Assembly: GCF_039543385.1 (NCBI RefSeq)
Contig: NZ_BAABJQ010000004.1
Coordinates: 186,001 to 250,000, forward strand
Source: Rugosimonospora acidiphila
Lineage (GTDB): Bacteria; Actinomycetota; Actinomycetes; Mycobacteriales; Micromonosporaceae
Reading direction: 5' to 3'
Length of the DNA stretch: 64,000 nucleotides
Translations under genes and position numbers: made by a program
The notes under the pieces: generated by a model
Seen by the model: only the letters and a program-made list of their open reading frames with translations
Database searches by the model: none
Told to the model about the DNA's origin: nothing
Shown here: one piece after another, positions 16,666 through 25,553 of the stretch
How positions within the stretch are numbered: the stretch's first letter is position 1
Layout: each line of letters starts with the position of its first letter

Positions 16666-16716
16666 CAGGCGCCTCCGCTGGACCGGCGCCTCTGCTAGGC
16701 CGGCGCCTCCGCTAGG
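16666..16716 (-). repeat. 17-bp tandem triplication including the cinA stop codon
   Basis: Three 17-bp units (16666-16682, 16683-16699, 16700-16716); the last contains the TAG of cinA (16712-16714), so the stop codon region was copied twice downstream. The remaining 16420-16665 stretch has no gene. It holds an AAAACTTTTT run (minus strand, about 16547-16556) that could follow a weak terminator stem. Confidence 0.85.
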
Positions 16717-17242
16717 CCGCCAGCGCCTCGGCGAGCAGGGCCAGCACGGCCCGGACGGCGGCACGCCGGATGCCGGGCCGGTCACCCGTCAGGGCGAGGC
16801 GGCGCACCTCATCCCGACCGCCGGGGCCGTGCAGCCCGATGTAGACGGTGCCGGCCGGTACCCCGTCCTGCGGGCCCGGCCCGGCGACGCCGGTGGTGGA
16901 CAGGCCCCAGTCGGACCCGCAGCGCTCGCAGACGCCGCGGGCGAGCGCGACCGCCACGTCGGGGTCGACCGGCCCCCGCTCGGCGAGCAGCCCCGTGTCC
17001 ACACCCGCCAGCGTCGCCTTCAGGTCAGTGGCGTAGACCACCAGGCCGCCCCGGAACGCGGCGCTGGCACCGGGGACGTCGACGATCGTCGCGGCCAGCA
17101 GGCCCCCAGTCAGCGACTCGGCCACCGACAGGGTCTGCCCCCGGCCGCGCAGCGCGGCCAGCAGGTCGCCGGTCGGCGACTCCGCCACCGGGACCGGCCC
17201 GGCGACACCGCTGGCCCCGCCGGACGAGGCAAGATCGCTCAT
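16712..17242 (-). CDS. CinA C-terminal domain amidohydrolase (PncC type)
   Basis: The 176-residue protein is the stand-alone nicotinamide-nucleotide amidohydrolase domain (CinA C-terminal/PncC), which recycles NMN to nicotinic acid mononucleotide. Seen: SVAESLTGGLLAATIVDVPGAS (about 39-60), a G-G-L-V-V-Y-A-T element, and STTGVAGPGPQDGVPAGTVYIG (about 115-137). The first 25 residues are a non-conserved Ser/Gly/Pro extension. ATG 17242 follows GAGGA by 7 nt. Its place between pgsA/nat and clgR matches the actinobacterial cluster, where it is named cinA. Confidence 0.9.
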   Translation of the reverse strand: MSDLASSGGASGVAGPVPVAESPTGDLLAALRGRGQTLSVAESLTGGLLAATIVDVPGASAAFRGGLVVYATDLKATLAGVDTGLLAERGPVDPDVAVALARGVCERCGSDWGLSTTGVAGPGPQDGVPAGTVYIGLHGPGGRDEVRRLALTGDRPGIRRAAVRAVLALLAEALAA

Positions 17243-17318
17243 GCCGGATCCTCGCTCCGCTGCGGTCCAGCATGAGGCACAGTCGCGCCGCAATTCCGAT
17301 TCGCTCGCTCACGCTCGC

Positions 17319-18167
17319 TCATGCCGACTGCCACGCCTCGTGGGCGGCGCTGACCCGCCGCCACAGCTGATCGCGCTCGTACTCGCCGAGGTCCGGGGTG
17401 AGCCCGAAGACATCGGCCAGCGCCTCGTACCACTCCGACCGGCTGGCCAGCTCGCGGACGCCGCCGTCCGGCAGCCGGTGCAGGATCCGGCCGCGCAGCA
17501 TGTCCACGCCGGTACCGTGGCGCCGCTGCACGGTGACCACCCGCGCGTACGGCGACTCCGGCGCGGTGGACAGCCACTCGTGCATGGCCTGGAATTCGCT
17601 GGGCACGGCCGTGTCCGCCCTCAGGTCAAGCGCGGCGAAGGAGCCGGCCGGGTCGTGGCGCATCCGCCAGCCGAGCAGCTCGACGGTCGAGGGCTCGAGC
17701 ACGTACCGGTGCGGGCCGTCGGGATACTCCCCGGGGCGCAGCGGCAGCGGGGAGTATGGCCCGTCGCCGAGGCCGACATCGACCAGCCACATGCCGTCCG
17801 GGTTCCCCCGCGCCGGCAGGCCATGCACGGTGAGCCCGAGATGGTTGCCGTTCGCGCCGACCGGCCCGGGCTCGTCGCGGCCCTGCACGCCGGCCCGGTG
17901 CCAGCGCACCGAGTACCCGAGGGCGGACAGCAGCAGCGAGAAGGCGCCGTTGAGGTGGTAGCAGTACCCGCCCCGGCCGGCCAGGATCCGGGCGGCCGAG
18001 TCGTACGGGTTGATAGTGGTGATCTCGCCGAGGTGGACGTGCAGGTTCTCGTACGGCACCCGCTCGACGTGCGCGCGCTGGAGGGCGGCGAGGCCCTCCG
18101 CGCTGGGCCGGCCGGGATCGGTTATCCCGAGCCGGTTCAGGTAGCCGGCGACGTCGAACTCGAACAC
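17319..18167 (-). CDS. nat: Arylamine N-acetyltransferase
   Basis: The 282-residue enzyme moves acetyl from acetyl-CoA to arylamines and hydrazines. The catalytic triad is visible: Cys69 in RGGYCYHLNG, His109 in ANGNHLG and Asp130 in WLVDVGLGDG; Cys69 is at the family's canonical position. GTG 18167 is chosen because GGAAGGG stands 6 nt upstream. The start lies 2 nt beyond the pgsA stop, implying translational coupling. In mycobacteria NAT can modify isoniazid; a natural substrate here is unknown. Confidence 0.9.
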   Translation of the reverse strand: MFEFDVAGYLNRLGITDPGRPSAEGLAALQRAHVERVPYENLHVHLGEITTINPYDSAARILAGRGGYCYHLNGAFSLLLSALGYSVRWHRAGVQGRDEPGPVGANGNHLGLTVHGLPARGNPDGMWLVDVGLGDGPYSPLPLRPGEYPDGPHRYVLEPSTVELLGWRMRHDPAGSFAALDLRADTAVPSEFQAMHEWLSTAPESPYARVVTVQRRHGTGVDMLRGRILHRLPDGGVRELASRSEWYEALADVFGLTPDLGEYERDQLWRRVSAAHEAWQSA

Positions 18168-18169
18168 CC

Positions 18170-18766
18170 TCACGCCCTTCCCGCACGGCGCAGCCGAACC
18201 GCCCGTACCACGTAGTCCAACCCCGTGATCACGGTGACCACCACCGCCGCCGCCATGATCGCTGCCCCTACCCGCTCCACCTGCGCCGAAAACGGCCAGA
18301 GGTACCAGGCGATGGCGAGGATCTGCAGGGCAGTCTTGATCTTGCCGCCCCGGCTGGCCGGGATCACTCCGTGCCGGATGACCCAGAACCGCAACCCGGT
18401 CACCCCCAGCTCCCGGGCCAGGATCACCACCGTCACCCACCAGGGCAGCTGGTCGTACCAGGACAACAGGATCAGGGCCGTACCGGTCAGCAGCTTGTCC
18501 GCGATCGGATCGGCGACCTTGCCGAAGGAGGTGACCAGATCCCAGGTGCGGGCGATCCAGCCGTCCACGAAGTCGGTCAGCGAGGCCACCAGGAACGCGC
18601 CGCAGGCCAGCATCCGCAGCCCGGGGTGGACCAGACCGGAACTCGCCGTCAGCACGACGAAGACCGGAATGAGCACGAGCCGCAGCGCGGTCAAGCCATT
18701 TGCCGGATTTGCGATGGAGACTTGGCGCTGGGCCGCCCCGACCGCAGGGTCCGGCGGTTCGCTCAT
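18170..18766 (-). CDS. pgsA: CDP-diacylglycerol-glycerol-3-phosphate 3-phosphatidyltransferase family protein
   Basis: The 198-residue integral membrane enzyme contains the CDP-alcohol phosphotransferase signature D-G-x2-A-R-x8-G-x3-D-x3-D (DGWIARTWDLVTSFGKVADPIADK region), preceded by a membrane segment, with about 5-6 membrane helices overall. It probably makes phosphatidylglycerophosphate, the phosphatidylglycerol/cardiolipin precursor. Context (pgsA3-like gene beside clgR/cinA in mycobacteria) agrees. Its ATG overlaps the rimO stop (ATGA, 18763-18766). Confidence 0.92.
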   Translation of the reverse strand: MSEPPDPAVGAAQRQVSIANPANGLTALRLVLIPVFVVLTASSGLVHPGLRMLACGAFLVASLTDFVDGWIARTWDLVTSFGKVADPIADKLLTGTALILLSWYDQLPWWVTVVILARELGVTGLRFWVIRHGVIPASRGGKIKTALQILAIAWYLWPFSAQVERVGAAIMAAAVVVTVITGLDYVVRAVRLRRAGRA

Positions 18767-20283
18767 CCCCGCGCCGCCCGGCCGGCCCGCGCCGGGCCGC
18801 CGCTCACCGAGGCGCCGTCCCCGACCTCTCCGCCGGCCCGATCGGCGTCGCCGGGGTCGTGGTGGGTGGGGATCGGGCTGGCGACCAGGTCGACGCCGCT
18901 GCTGCCGGTGACCACCGCCGTGACGAGATCGCCCGGGCGCAGCCCCGCGACGTCGCCGACCAGCGTGGTGCTTCCGTCGATCTCGGGTGCCTGGTGCGCG
19001 GCCCGGCCCTCCACCTCGTCCGCGTCGACCTGCTCGACCAGCACCTCGACGGTGGAGCCGATCCGCTCCTCGGCGCGCTGCGCGCACAGCTCATCGACCA
19101 GCGCGGACAGTCGGTCGTACCGGCGCTTGATCGTCGCCCGGGAGACCTTCCCGGGCAGCGTGACGGCCTCGGTGCCCTCCTCGTCGCTGTAGTCGAACAC
19201 CCCGATCGCGTCGAGCCGAGCCGAGGTCAGGAAGCGCTCCAGCTCGGCGACGTCGGCGCGCGACTCACCGGGGAAGCCCACGATCACGTTGCTGCGCGCC
19301 CCGGCCTCCGGCGCCAGCGCCCGGACCGAGTCCAGCAGCTCCAGGAACCGCTCGGTCGAGCCGAACCGGCGCATCCGGCGCAGCACGGGCTCGGACGAGT
19401 GCTGGAACGACAGGTCGAAGTAGGGCGCGACGCCGGGCGTGGTGGCGATCGCCTCGACCAGGCCCGGCCGGGTCTCCGCGGGCTGGAGGTAGGACACCCG
19501 GACCCGCACGATGCCGGCCACCCCGGCGAGCTGGGGCAGCAGCTTCTCCAGCAGCCGAGGGTCGCCGAGGTCCTTGCCGTACGACGTGGAATTCTCGCTG
19601 ACCAGCACCAGCTCGCGGACGCCCTCGCCGGCCAACCACTCGGCCTCGGCGAGCAGTTCGTCGGGCGTGCGGGAGACGAACGCGCCGCGGAAGGTCGGGA
19701 TGGCGCAGAACGCGCACCGCCGGTCGCAGCCGCTAGCCAGCTTGAGCGAGGCGACCGGCCCCTTGGTCAGCCGCTGGCGCAGCACCGGGCGCAGGTGCGC
19801 CGGGGTGTGCCGGTCGACCGTCGAGTGGCCCGGCAGCACCACGTCGGAGACGCGCCGCTCGACCGGGGTCAGCGGCAGCAGCGTGCGCCGGTCGCGGGGC
19901 GCGTGCGACTCGATGGTCTCGCCGGCCGCGATCGCGGCGAGCTTGGCCGAGATGTCCGGATAGTGGTCGAAGCCGAGCACGGCGGCCGCCTCGGGCAGGC
20001 TATTGGCCAGCTCACGCCCGTAGCGCTCGGCCATGCAGCCGGTGGCCACCACCTTCGCGCCGGTATCCGCGGCGGCCAGCAGCGTCTCGATCGAGTCCTG
20101 CTTGGCCTTCTCCACGAAGCCACAGGTGTTGACGAGCACCACGTCGGCGGCGGAGCCGTCGGTGGTTACCTGCCAGCCGTCGGTGGACAGCCGCGCCGCC
20201 AACTCCTCGGAGTCGACCTCGTTACGGGCGCAGCCGAGGGTGAGCAGCGCAACGCGGCGGCCTTCGGGGGCGGGTATGGACAC
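18763..20283 (-). CDS. rimO: Ribosomal protein S12 methylthiotransferase RimO
   Basis: The 506-residue radical-SAM enzyme adds a methylthio group to Asp of ribosomal protein S12. Seen: the N-terminal UPF0004 domain with Cys18 (LGCARNEVDSEE) and further Cys for the auxiliary cluster, the SAM-binding CxxxCxxC (GCDRRCAFCAIP), and a C-terminal TRAM domain. CARNxVDSE is diagnostic of RimO against MiaB. The GTG start directly abuts GGAGG, too close for a ribosome-binding site, whereas TAACCT lies exactly 6 nt upstream; a leaderless mRNA is therefore likely. The last 30 residues are Gly/Ala-rich and extend beyond TRAM. Confidence 0.95.
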   Translation of the reverse strand: MSIPAPEGRRVALLTLGCARNEVDSEELAARLSTDGWQVTTDGSAADVVLVNTCGFVEKAKQDSIETLLAAADTGAKVVATGCMAERYGRELANSLPEAAAVLGFDHYPDISAKLAAIAAGETIESHAPRDRRTLLPLTPVERRVSDVVLPGHSTVDRHTPAHLRPVLRQRLTKGPVASLKLASGCDRRCAFCAIPTFRGAFVSRTPDELLAEAEWLAGEGVRELVLVSENSTSYGKDLGDPRLLEKLLPQLAGVAGIVRVRVSYLQPAETRPGLVEAIATTPGVAPYFDLSFQHSSEPVLRRMRRFGSTERFLELLDSVRALAPEAGARSNVIVGFPGESRADVAELERFLTSARLDAIGVFDYSDEEGTEAVTLPGKVSRATIKRRYDRLSALVDELCAQRAEERIGSTVEVLVEQVDADEVEGRAAHQAPEIDGSTTLVGDVAGLRPGDLVTAVVTGSSGVDLVASPIPTHHDPGDADRAGGEVGDGASVSGGPARAGRAARG

Positions 20284-20289
20284 CCTCCG

Positions 20290-20295
20290 AGGTTA
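20290..20295 (-). promoter_or_regulatory. -10 element for leaderless rimO (TAACCT)
   Basis: TAACCT ends 6 nt before GTG 20283 and is separated from the upstream ltrA-like stop by 118 nt, which otherwise holds no gene. Confidence 0.55.
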
Positions 20296-20413
20296 CCGGG
20301 CCGGCCGGACGGGATCGCGGCCCGCCCGGCGTGATTGCGCACGACCGGTCCGGTGCCGCCCGTCTGGCCCCCGCACACCGACGCAGACGCCGCACGGCGA
20401 CCCAGACCGGCCG

Positions 20414-21535
20414 TCAGCCTGCCGGACGGGCCCGGTGCGCCTCCACCGCCAGCAGGACGGTCAGCGCGGCGGTGATCACGGCCAGCTGCCAGATGCCCAG
20501 CACCCGGCCCACCGGCACGGTGACCAGCGCACCGACCGCGCAGGCCACCCGGTACCAGGGCCGGCCGATCCGCATGATCCGCCGGAAGATCAGATCCCCG
20601 GCCAGGAACACCGCGATCCCGCCGCCCAGCGCCAGGGCACCCGGGGTGCTCATCGGCCGGAATGTGTGTCCGATCACGTTCTTGACGCCGGCGGCCACCA
20701 GCACGATGCCCAGCAGAATCGGGTAGTGCGCGTACCCGTAGGCGCGCAGCGCGGTACGGGCACGCCGCGTGGCGTCCTCGATCCGGTCCATCGCGTGCTC
20801 CGCGCGCTCGTCGTCCCCGCCGAAGTAGGCCCACCAGAGGTTGTAGGCCAGGACCAGTCCGAGCACCGCGGCCAGGATCAGCCGCCAGCCCAGCGACGTG
20901 CCCCGAGCGCCGACGCCGATCGCCACCACCGACTCGCCCAGCGCGATGATGACCACCAGGCCGTGCCGCTCGACGAAGTGCGCCGCGGAGATCGTGAACC
21001 CGCCGATGGGGTGCAGGTACGGCGACGCGATCTGCACCGCGAGCGCCGCGCCCCAGGCCACGGACCGCCACGCAACCGGCAGGAACCCGCCGGCCAGCAC
21101 CAGGCCCGCGCTGGTCAGGTTCAGCGGGAAGAGGGCCGCCGCGGCCCGCGCCGCGCCCCGGCCGGCGGAGTACCGGAACAGTCCGCTATGGACGAGATTG
21201 ACCGCGAAGTACCCGACCCCGAACGCCCAGCCGGTGCCGCCGAACGCGTCCGGGATGGCCAGCGCCATGACGAGGAAGCCCGCCATCCCGATGATCATCA
21301 TGCCGCGCCGGTACGAGCTGACCGGCGCGACGGCGTTGGTGAGCCAGGCGTAGCCGCCGTACATCCACCAGATCACCCCGAGCAGCAGCATCACGCGCAG
21401 CACCGCGAGGACGGTCACGTCCTCGTCGACAACGCTGGTCAGCTGGGTGATCGTGAACACGAAGACGAGATCTAAGAACAACTCGAGCGTGCTGACCCGT
21501 ACCGCCGGCTCGGTCGCGCGCTCGGCCTCCACCAT
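20414..21535 (-). CDS. Low temperature requirement protein A (LtrA) family membrane protein
   Basis: The 373-residue protein has about 11 membrane segments and shows the LtrA family hallmarks: STLELFLDLVFVFTITQL (15-32), WWMYGGYAWLTN, HFVERHGLVVIIALGESV (LtrA core) and AEHAMDR. The biochemical function of the family is not established. TAGTCT lies 6 nt before the ATG (leaderless). Confidence 0.9.
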   Translation of the reverse strand: MVEAERATEPAVRVSTLELFLDLVFVFTITQLTSVVDEDVTVLAVLRVMLLLGVIWWMYGGYAWLTNAVAPVSSYRRGMMIIGMAGFLVMALAIPDAFGGTGWAFGVGYFAVNLVHSGLFRYSAGRGAARAAAALFPLNLTSAGLVLAGGFLPVAWRSVAWGAALAVQIASPYLHPIGGFTISAAHFVERHGLVVIIALGESVVAIGVGARGTSLGWRLILAAVLGLVLAYNLWWAYFGGDDERAEHAMDRIEDATRRARTALRAYGYAHYPILLGIVLVAAGVKNVIGHTFRPMSTPGALALGGGIAVFLAGDLIFRRIMRIGRPWYRVACAVGALVTVPVGRVLGIWQLAVITAALTVLLAVEAHRARPAG

Positions 21536-21541
21536 CCCGCG

Positions 21542-21547
21542 AGACTA
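21542..21547 (-). promoter_or_regulatory. -10 element (TAGTCT) before the LtrA-family gene
   Basis: Spaced 6 nt from ATG 21535, within the 45-nt gap after ftsK. Confidence 0.5.
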
Positions 21548-21580
21548 CCCATCGGGCGCGCACGCGCTCGCCGGAGAGCC

Positions 21581-24025
21581 TCACTCGGCCGAGGAGCCCC
21601 GCAACTCCGCCATCACGCCGTCCAGCTCGTCGGGCTTGATGAGCACCTCCCGGGCCTTGGAACCCTCGGACGGGCCGACGATGCTCCGGGTCTCCATCAA
21701 GTCCATCAGCCGACCGGCCTTGGCGAAGCCGACGCGCAGCTTGCGCTGCAGCATCGAGGTGGAGCCGAACTGGCTGGTCACCACCAGCTCGATCGCCTGC
21801 ACCAGCAGGTCGAGGTCGTCGCCGATGTCCTCGTCGACCTTCTTCTTCTCCTGCACGGGCGTCAGCACGTCCGGCCGGAACTCCGGCTCCCGCTGGTCCT
21901 TGCAGAACTTCACCACGTCGTGGATCTCGGACTCGTTCACCCAGGCGCCCTGGATCCGGATCGGCTTGGACGCGCCCATCGGCAGGAAGAGTCCGTCGCC
22001 CCGGCCGATCAGCTTCTCGGCGCCGGGCTGGTCGAGGATGACCCGGGAGTCCGCCAGCGAGCTGGTGGCGAACGCGAGCCGGGAGGGCACGTTGGCCTTG
22101 ATGAGGCCGGTCACCACGTCCACCGAGGGGCGCTGGGTCGCCAGTACCAGGTGGATGCCCGCCGCCCGGGCGAGCTGCGTGATCCGGACCACCGCGTCCT
22201 CGACGTCACGCGGCGCCACCATCATGAGGTCGGCCAGCTCGTCGACCACGACCAGCAGGTACGGGTACGGGCGGATCACCCGCTCGCTGCCCGGTGGCGG
22301 CTTGATCTGGCCGGCCCGCACCTTCTTGTTGTAGTCGTCGATGTGCCGCACTCCGCTGGCCGCCAGGTCGTCGTAGCGCATGTCCATCTCGCGCACTACC
22401 CAGTCCAGCGCGTCGGCGGCCTTCTTCGGATTGGTCACGATCGGCGTGACGAGGTGCGGAATCCCCTCGTACGAGGTCAGCTCCACCCGCTTCGGGTCGA
22501 CGAGCAGCAGCCGCACCTCGTCCGGCGTGGCCCGGGTCAGCAGCGAGACCAGCAGCGAATTCAGCATCGAACTCTTGCCGGCGCCGGTGGCCCCGGCGAT
22601 CAGGATGTGCGGCATCTTGGCCAGGTTGGCCACCACGTAGCCGCCCTCGATGTCCTTGCCGAGCGCGACCAGCAGCGGGTGGTGGTCGCCGGTCGCGGCG
22701 CGGGAGCGCAGCACGTCGCCGAGGGACACGTTCTCCCGGTCGACGTTGGGAATCTCCACGCCGACCGCGCTCTTGCCCGGGATCGGGCTGATGATGCGCA
22801 CGTCCGGAGATTTGACGGCGTAGGCGACGTTGCGCGACAGCTGGGTGATCCGCTCGACCTTCACGCCGGGCCCGAGCTCGACCTCGTACCGCGTGACGGT
22901 CGGCCCCCGGGTGAAGCCGGTGACCGCGGCGTCCACGTCGAACTGCTCGAAGACTCCCTGCAGCGCGTTGATCATCTCGTCGTTGGCCTTGCTGCGCGAC
23001 TTCGGCGTCTCACCCACGACGAGCAGCTGCGGCGGCGGCAGCTTGTAGCCGGCGTCGGTGAGCGCCAGCTGTTCGGCCCGGGTGGGCAGCGGCGAGTGCT
23101 CCGGCGCCTCCGGCTCCAGCCGGCGGGGCGCTTTCCGCCGGCGGGGTGGCGGGGCCTCCTCGATCGTTTCGGCCTCGGTGTCGTGCGGCTCGTCCGGGGT
23201 CTCCTCCACGAACGTGGCCTGCCGGCGCCGGGACGGGCGGCGACGGGTCACCGGCGGCGGCTCCGGTTCGAACTCCTCCTCGTCCTCCAGATACTCCTCG
23301 TCCTCGTCGGCCTCGGCCTCGCCGGTGCGGCCCAGCGCCAGGTCGCGTAGCTGGGCGAGCCGCTGGGGAACCCGGTTGATCGGCGTGGCGGTGACCACGA
23401 GCAGCCCGAACGCGGACAGCATCGCCAGCAGCGGCGTCGCCACCCACGCGGTCACCGCCTGGGCCAGCAGTCCGCCGGCGGCCCGCCCGACGAAGCCTCC
23501 CGCGTGCTCGATGCCGTGCAGGTCGTCCGGGTGGCCGGCGCCGAGGTGGAACAGTCCGGTGGTGCCGACGAACAGCGCGGTCCAGCCGACCACGCCGCGG
23601 CCGGCGCGCGTCTCCTCGTTCGGGGTGCGCATCAGTCGCACCGCACGGACCACCAGCAGCACCGGCAGGGTCACCGCGATGTTGCCGATGACCAGCCGGG
23701 TCAGCAGCGCGACGTAGACGCCGAACGGTCCGCCGGCCCGGAACCACACGGCGGCGGCCAGCAGCAGGGCCAGCGCCAGCACCAGCAGGCCAGCCCCGTC
23801 CCGGCGGTGCTCCTGGTCGAGCTCGCGGGCGTCCGCCGCCCGGCGCCCGACGGCGCGGACGATCCAGCCGACGCCGTGCGCGATGCCCATCCAGAGCAGA
23901 ACGAACAGCCTGCCGAGAACGTCGAGGGGTCCGCCTCCGCGGTTGTTCGCGTACCCGCCGCGCCCGGCCCGCCCGCGTGCCGCGGTGCCGCGACGGCGGC
24001 TCGCCTGAGAGGTGCGGCCCGCCAT
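21581..24025 (-). CDS. ftsK: DNA translocase FtsK/SpoIIIE
   Basis: The 814-residue septal DNA pump has an Arg-rich N-terminus, four membrane segments (about 35-210), an acidic Glu/Asp-rich linker with Arg/Lys patches (about 245-320), then the RecA-like motor with Walker A GATGAGKSS (about 472-480), Walker B LLVVVDELADLMM, and the C-terminal gamma winged helix (STSMLQRKLRVGFAKAGRLMDLME) that reads KOPS-type sites. It moves chromosome dimers across the division septum or sporulation septa. TACCGT 6 nt before ATG indicates a leaderless mRNA. Confidence 0.96.
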   Translation of the reverse strand: MAGRTSQASRRRGTAARGRAGRGGYANNRGGGPLDVLGRLFVLLWMGIAHGVGWIVRAVGRRAADARELDQEHRRDGAGLLVLALALLLAAAVWFRAGGPFGVYVALLTRLVIGNIAVTLPVLLVVRAVRLMRTPNEETRAGRGVVGWTALFVGTTGLFHLGAGHPDDLHGIEHAGGFVGRAAGGLLAQAVTAWVATPLLAMLSAFGLLVVTATPINRVPQRLAQLRDLALGRTGEAEADEDEEYLEDEEEFEPEPPPVTRRRPSRRRQATFVEETPDEPHDTEAETIEEAPPPRRRKAPRRLEPEAPEHSPLPTRAEQLALTDAGYKLPPPQLLVVGETPKSRSKANDEMINALQGVFEQFDVDAAVTGFTRGPTVTRYEVELGPGVKVERITQLSRNVAYAVKSPDVRIISPIPGKSAVGVEIPNVDRENVSLGDVLRSRAATGDHHPLLVALGKDIEGGYVVANLAKMPHILIAGATGAGKSSMLNSLLVSLLTRATPDEVRLLLVDPKRVELTSYEGIPHLVTPIVTNPKKAADALDWVVREMDMRYDDLAASGVRHIDDYNKKVRAGQIKPPPGSERVIRPYPYLLVVVDELADLMMVAPRDVEDAVVRITQLARAAGIHLVLATQRPSVDVVTGLIKANVPSRLAFATSSLADSRVILDQPGAEKLIGRGDGLFLPMGASKPIRIQGAWVNESEIHDVVKFCKDQREPEFRPDVLTPVQEKKKVDEDIGDDLDLLVQAIELVVTSQFGSTSMLQRKLRVGFAKAGRLMDLMETRSIVGPSEGSKAREVLIKPDELDGVMAELRGSSAE

Positions 24026-24031
24026 GCTGCC

Positions 24032-24037
24032 ACGGTA
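24032..24037 (-). promoter_or_regulatory. -10 element for leaderless ftsK (TACCGT)
   Basis: Spaced 6 nt from ATG 24025. The same hexamer precedes the GNAT gene start at 11251. Confidence 0.45.
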
Positions 24038-24127
24038 ACGGGGGCATGCCCGTATCGGTACCAGGCTCGCCGGCCGCCTGGGCGGGGGGTGGGCGCACGG
24101 GCGGCCGGCCCTGAGGGGCGGCAGCGA

Positions 24128-25141
24128 TCAGCCGGCGCCGAACAGTTGGCCGATGGTGTGCACGATGTCCGCGTAGAAGGTGCCGTTGAGGTGGCGGAAC
24201 AGGGAGAACGGCTGGCCCGGGTCGCCGAAGAACGGCCGCAGCGTCCAGCCGAGCTGGGTGCCCACGAAGCCGAACAGCAGGATCCAGATGTACAGCAGGC
24301 CCATGCTCGCCTGTTGCGGCTGCGGATTCGCCGGCGGCTGCCGGTGCTGTGGCGACGGAAACGGTCCGTATCCGGACGGCTGCGCCATCGGGTGAGGCGG
24401 GATCGGCCCGTGCCCGGCCGGCGGCACCATCGGTTGCGGCGCCTTGGCCACCAACGGGACCGGCGCGCCCGAGGTCGCCTGGGCCGCGGCGAGTGCGTCG
24501 TTCCCGGCCTCGGCGCCGCTGGGAAGGCCGCCGGCCGCGACGCCCCCGGCACCGCCCGCGTCCCGACCGTTCGCGCCGACCTGTGCCGGCACGGGCGCCG
24601 GCAGCGGTACCGGCGCGACGGCCGGGGATGCGGCCAGTCCCTGCTGCTCGTTGAGCGCACGCATGCCCTGCACCAGGAAGCGCAGTCCGACGATGGCGGT
24701 GAGCATCAGGATCGCGACGTTGAGCAGCTTGAAGAACGCGTAGCCGTGCGCGGTGACCAGGAAGAACAGGCTGATCGGTGCGAACGCGAGGGTGAGCACC
24801 GAAGTAACGGTCACCGACACCATGATGAGCGCCACCGCCTGGACCACCGACAGCCGCGCGCCGAACACCAGGTTGAACAGGTACAGCGTGGGCAGGCAGA
24901 TGCACAGCGTGATGAGGAACAGCAGCGGGAGCTTGACCAGCGAGGACAGGGCCTGCTGCCAGCCGAGCGAGGCGCCGAGCACGGCACCGTAGAGCGCCAG
25001 GCTGACCCCGGCGCTGACGAGCATCCGCACGATCAGCTCGCGCAGGCCGCGCTCCTCGACGATCTGGCGCCAGATGCCGTCGCGGTCGCGAAGAATGCGT
25101 TCGATGACGAGAGACCCGCCACCAGGTGAAGGACCCGTCAT
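24128..25141 (-). CDS. Uncharacterised polytopic membrane protein with Pro/Ala-rich loop
   Basis: I cannot name this 337-residue protein with certainty. It has an N-terminal soluble stretch (RDGIWRQIVEERGLRELIVRML), four hydrophobic segments between about 38 and 155, a disordered Ala/Pro/Gly/Gln-rich stretch (about 170-285) and a final membrane segment (GLLYIWILLFGFVGTQLGW) followed by the motif LRPFFGDPGQPFSLFRHLNGTFY. The terminal RPF-G-P-F-FR-x-x-N-x-x-FY motif recurs, as I recall, in membrane proteins of many phyla that lack a proven function. GGGGGTGG stands 6 nt before the ATG. It sits upstream of ftsK but has its own start signals. Confidence 0.7.
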   Translation of the reverse strand: MTGPSPGGGSLVIERILRDRDGIWRQIVEERGLRELIVRMLVSAGVSLALYGAVLGASLGWQQALSSLVKLPLLFLITLCICLPTLYLFNLVFGARLSVVQAVALIMVSVTVTSVLTLAFAPISLFFLVTAHGYAFFKLLNVAILMLTAIVGLRFLVQGMRALNEQQGLAASPAVAPVPLPAPVPAQVGANGRDAGGAGGVAAGGLPSGAEAGNDALAAAQATSGAPVPLVAKAPQPMVPPAGHGPIPPHPMAQPSGYGPFPSPQHRQPPANPQPQQASMGLLYIWILLFGFVGTQLGWTLRPFFGDPGQPFSLFRHLNGTFYADIVHTIGQLFGAG

Positions 25142-25215
25142 GTTCTACCACCCCCATCGAAACATTGAGTGGCGTCACGGTACCTTCGTGCGCACCACCA
25201 CGCTGCCCCAACGCC

Positions 25216-25221
25216 TAGGCT
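25216..25221 (+). promoter_or_regulatory. -10 element (TAGGCT) for the DUF1707 gene
   Basis: TAGGCT ends 7 nt before ATG 25229 and fixes that start over an in-frame ATG 60 nt upstream. Confidence 0.5.
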
Positions 25222-25228
25222 GGCGGCC

Positions 25229-25531
25229 ATGGACACCTCGCGGCAGCGGGCGTCGGACGAGGACCGACAGCGGGTGGTGCGCGCGCTGGAGCGGCACACG
25301 GCGGCAGGGCGGCTGGATCTCGACGAGTACGCCGAGCGGGTGGACCGCGTGCTCGCCGCGCGCACACACGGCGAGCTGGCCGAGGTGACCACCGACCTGC
25401 CGGCGGATCCGCGGCCCGAGCCGGGCGACGCCGCAGCCGGCCCGCGGGTCGGTCAGCTCGGCGTCGCCTTCCTGCTGGCGCTCCTGGCCCTGATCGTGGT
25501 GGCCGGCCTGGCCGCGCTGCGCTCGGCCTGA
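25229..25531 (+). CDS. DUF1707 (SHOCT-like) domain membrane protein
   Basis: The 100-residue protein has the DUF1707 domain at 1-55 (RASDEDRQRVVRALERH, AGRLDLDEYAERVDR, ELAEVTTDLP) and one C-terminal membrane helix (about 78-97). DUF1707 proteins are abundant in actinobacteria and have no assigned function. The start after DUF1707's usual MxxxRASDxDR pattern supports ATG 25229. Confidence 0.88.
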   Translation: MDTSRQRASDEDRQRVVRALERHTAAGRLDLDEYAERVDRVLAARTHGELAEVTTDLPADPRPEPGDAAAGPRVGQLGVAFLLALLALIVVAGLAALRSA

Positions 25532-25553
25532 TCGGAGGTGGCGGGTCGAGCCG

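Noticed and set aside
23010..25211. 733-codon minus frame crossing ftsK and the membrane protein gene
   Set aside because: Shifted frame, Arg/Pro-rich, spans the intergenic gap; both real genes have motifs or membrane segments.
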